This document shows positions 62,661 through 64,000 of a DNA stretch of 64,000 nt, piece by piece. Positions within the stretch are counted from its first letter, which is position 1; the number at the start of each line of letters is the position of its first letter. Source of the DNA: DYJE01 sp964637565 (lineage in GTDB: Bacteria > Desulfobacterota > Desulfobacteria > Desulfobacterales > Desulfolunaceae); assembly GCA_964637565.1 (NCBI GenBank), contig CAZWTY010000004.1:21412-85411 (forward strand). The letters are read 5' to 3'. A program made the translations under genes and the position numbers. The notes under the pieces were generated by a model. The model was not told the origin of the DNA. It did no database searches and saw only the letters and a program-made list of their open reading frames with translations.

Positions 62661-63116
62661 TTATGGCTTTTCAAGTTTGTGACATTCACCGCAAAGAACA
62701 GGGGAACCCGGATTTTTTTCATGACATCCGATGCATTGGAGGTGAAAAGCGTCCATGCTGTTCATTTTGGTCTTGGATCTATCGTTGTGGCACACGGCGC
62801 ATTCAAACCCGCTGGGTTCTTCATCAACATTGACATCAAGAGTCATGCTGTCTTCGTATTCGGCACTGGACAGTTCCCCATCGTCAAGAATGTTTTCTTT
62901 TTCCTTTCCCTTGTCATTGGGATCGTAATCATGATGGCAGACAAGACAGTCTCCTTCTCTATCGAGATGCGTCGCATGGTCAAATGTGACCAGAGGTCTT
63001 TGCGTCGCGATTTTTTTCGCGGCGTCATCGCCAGTGCACACGGAAGAGATGATCAAAATGGTGAAAAGAATGAATAGTCCCGATAGAATTACTGCTTTTT
63101 TCTTTGAACTCAACAT
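62661..63116 (-). CDS. Periplasmic tetrahaem cytochrome c3 family protein
   Basis: A 151-residue exported protein with a signal peptide (AVILSGLFILFTILIISSV) and four CXXCH sites: CLVCH, CAVCH, CIGCH and CGECH. Extra histidines (FDHATHLD, CHHDY, DAFHLQC) can supply the distal ligands of bis-His haems. An acidic stretch of about 30 residues lies between haem sites 1 and 2. Size and haem count match the c3 family; the acidic character and membrane-complex neighbours suggest a TmcA-like (type II) role. It is the first gene of the metV-metF operon and could pass electrons to or from the NarI-like subunit in the periplasm. Confidence 0.9.
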   Translation of the reverse strand: MLSSKKKAVILSGLFILFTILIISSVCTGDDAAKKIATQRPLVTFDHATHLDREGDCLVCHHDYDPNDKGKEKENILDDGELSSAEYEDSMTLDVNVDEEPSGFECAVCHNDRSKTKMNSMDAFHLQCIGCHEKNPGSPVLCGECHKLEKP

Positions 63117-63260
63117 TTTAAGACGTGCTCCTCACTGACGGTTGGTAGATGGAACAGGAGGATATGACATGATGAAACAGACCAGCAATCAAACATTATT
63201 CATGCATAAAACCACTGTTCCGGATTTGGATCTCTTTTTCAAGCGTATTTAAGTAGTGAT

Positions 63261-63289
63261 GTATTATTTTATTAACTCTGATATGTCAA
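63261..63289 (-). promoter_or_regulatory. Sigma70 promoter of the c3-metV-metF operon
   Basis: On the minus strand TTGACA (63284-63289), a 17-base spacer and TAATAC (63261-63266). The leader to the cytochrome c3 start is about 138 bases. Confidence 0.65.
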
Positions 63290-63356
63290 GCAACTATAGC
63301 AGCATCGACATATTTTCGTGAAAAACACTTGGGCTGCCATCCGTGATGTCTTTCCA

Positions 63357-63385
63357 TTGACAGTCCAACCGCCCTCTTCTATAAT
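63357..63385 (+). promoter_or_regulatory. Perfect-consensus sigma70 promoter
   Basis: TTGACA at 63357-63362, a 17-base spacer and TATAAT at 63380-63385. Both hexamers and the spacer match consensus exactly, about 78 bases upstream of the STAS-like gene. Confidence 0.8.
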
Positions 63386-63462
63386 GCCTGAAATGATACA
63401 GAATTTAAAAATCAATTTGAACATATTCATATTATCCCGTTCATTTATTCAAGGAGATCATT

Positions 63463-63831
63463 ATGTACAAAGTCGAATCAAATTCTCAAAAAAACCGGCT
63501 TTATATCACACTGGAGGACCTGGAAACAGAAGACATCAAACCGATTCTGGCAGACCTTGACACGTGTATCGCGAAGTTGAAACCTGGATTCACATGCCTT
63601 GTGGACATTCGCAAGATGAAGTTCGACCCCAAAAAGAAAGGTTCCGAATATGTTGAAATCATTCAGGGCGCTCTGTCTGATTTAGGCATGGGGGATGTTG
63701 TCCGCGTTGTCAACCAGAAGGACGCTGACCATTACCTGAGAATGGATGAACAGAGTATTTCACTGGGATACAAAGCCAAGCCCGCTTATTCCGTTGAAGA
63801 GGCAGAGAACATTCTCGACAACCAAGCATGA
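63463..63831 (+). CDS. Small STAS/SpoIIAA-like protein
   Basis: A 122-residue soluble alpha/beta protein: NRLYITLEDLETEDIKPILADL, then CLVDIRKMKFDPKK and a helix, a VVRVVNQKD strand, and a C-terminal KPAYSVEEAENIL helix. The order of strands and helices and the VDIRKM strand recall the STAS/SpoIIAA-like fold. The phospho-acceptor Ser of true anti-sigma antagonists is not evident, so function is open. AAGGAG stands before the ATG. A perfect promoter and a strong terminator bracket it, so it is a highly expressed single gene. Confidence 0.65.
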   Translation: MYKVESNSQKNRLYITLEDLETEDIKPILADLDTCIAKLKPGFTCLVDIRKMKFDPKKKGSEYVEIIQGALSDLGMGDVVRVVNQKDADHYLRMDEQSISLGYKAKPAYSVEEAENILDNQA

Positions 63832-63845
63832 ACCAAGGTGCATCC

Positions 63846-63891
63846 AGGATTTGTTTCAGCCGAATCATGGCTTGAAACAAATCCTTTTTTT
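63846..63891 (+). terminator. Intrinsic terminator of the STAS-like gene
   Basis: A 13-bp perfect stem (63846-63858 with 63873-63885) has a short inner GCC/GGC extension and is followed by T7, 15 bases after the stop. Beyond it, to base 64000, no gene is seen. Confidence 0.9.
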
Positions 63892-64000
63892 GCCACTTCA
63901 CCTGGCGTTTCTTTCATTTTTCATTCATGGAATTTTGCGAAACGCTTCTAATTTGACTTTGTAAAGATGTCTATTGATGTAACATAATGAATATAGTATT

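Larger units (their letters stand above)
63117..63462. other. Divergent promoter region
   Basis: About 346 bases without an ORF, holding two back-to-back promoters (63261-63289 leftward, 63357-63385 rightward) only 67 bases apart. No obvious operator dyad or riboswitch was seen. Confidence 0.6.

Overview
The window reads as a chromosomal segment of a strictly anaerobic, sulfate-reducer-like member of the Desulfobacterota (former Deltaproteobacteria). The reasons are a desulfoferrodoxin, a tetrahaem cytochrome c3, MetF/MetV-type methylene-tetrahydrofolate reductase subunits with an HdrC-like iron-sulfur protein, an anaerobic lower-ligand cobamide locus, and several two-component and Hanks-type kinase genes. 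This is inferred from gene content; no rRNA or phylogenetic marker was analysed. Coding density is high, and I see no CRISPR array, insertion sequence, prophage or plasmid feature. The only break is a 100-N scaffold gap at 59387-59486, which looks like an assembly artefact.

Layout. 1-7.2 kb: metal efflux permease with a fused HMA domain, DUF4911 gene, miaB, bifunctional-nuclease-domain protein, PHP phosphoesterase, a PEP-CTERM secreted protein and a TolC-like protein. 7.2-17.5 kb: AIM24-family protein, a two-gene (split) purH, guaB, dnaE, and an enoyl-CoA-hydratase gene translationally coupled to bioA. 17.7-22.2 kb: small membrane protein, M20-like peptidase, chemoreceptor, SPOR-NlpC/P60 lipoprotein, tRNA-Arg and tRNA-His. 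22.3-27.0 kb: cobamide locus (cbiB, cbiR, a cobalamin riboswitch with terminator, a ThiC-like gene best read as bzaF, cobT). 27.1-31.1 kb: a HEAT-like protein and an HD-GYP protein that seem to share an N-terminal module, then desulfoferrodoxin. 31.1-34.4 kb: pta-ackA. 35-41.5 kb: SurA-like PPIase, fabH, pgi, a GlmU-like beta-helix protein and glmM. 41.5-49.3 kb: Bax-inhibitor-like protein, rlmI-like methyltransferase and the xseA-xseB-ispA-dxs-tlyA run. 49.4-59.6 kb: EF-G paralogue, aminotransferase, LysM lipoprotein, Ser/Thr kinase with TPRs, BON lipoprotein and two histidine kinases. 59.7-63.3 kb: a five-gene operon of cytochrome c3, MetV, a NarI-type cytochrome b, an HdrC-like protein and MetF. 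The window closes with a small STAS-like gene behind a perfect-consensus promoter.

Two systems stand out. The 59.7-63.3 kb operon looks like a membrane-anchored methylene-THF reductase: cytoplasmic MetFV, an electron-transfer arm resembling a split QmoC, and a periplasmic c3. It could tie the methyl branch of the Wood-Ljungdahl pathway to quinone or c-type cytochrome pools, and it fits with pta-ackA in the same window. The 22.3-27.0 kb locus combines salvage/remodelling of foreign cobamides (CbiR, CbiB) with anaerobic benzimidazole synthesis and activation (BzaF, CobT). It could supply the corrinoid that such a pathway needs.
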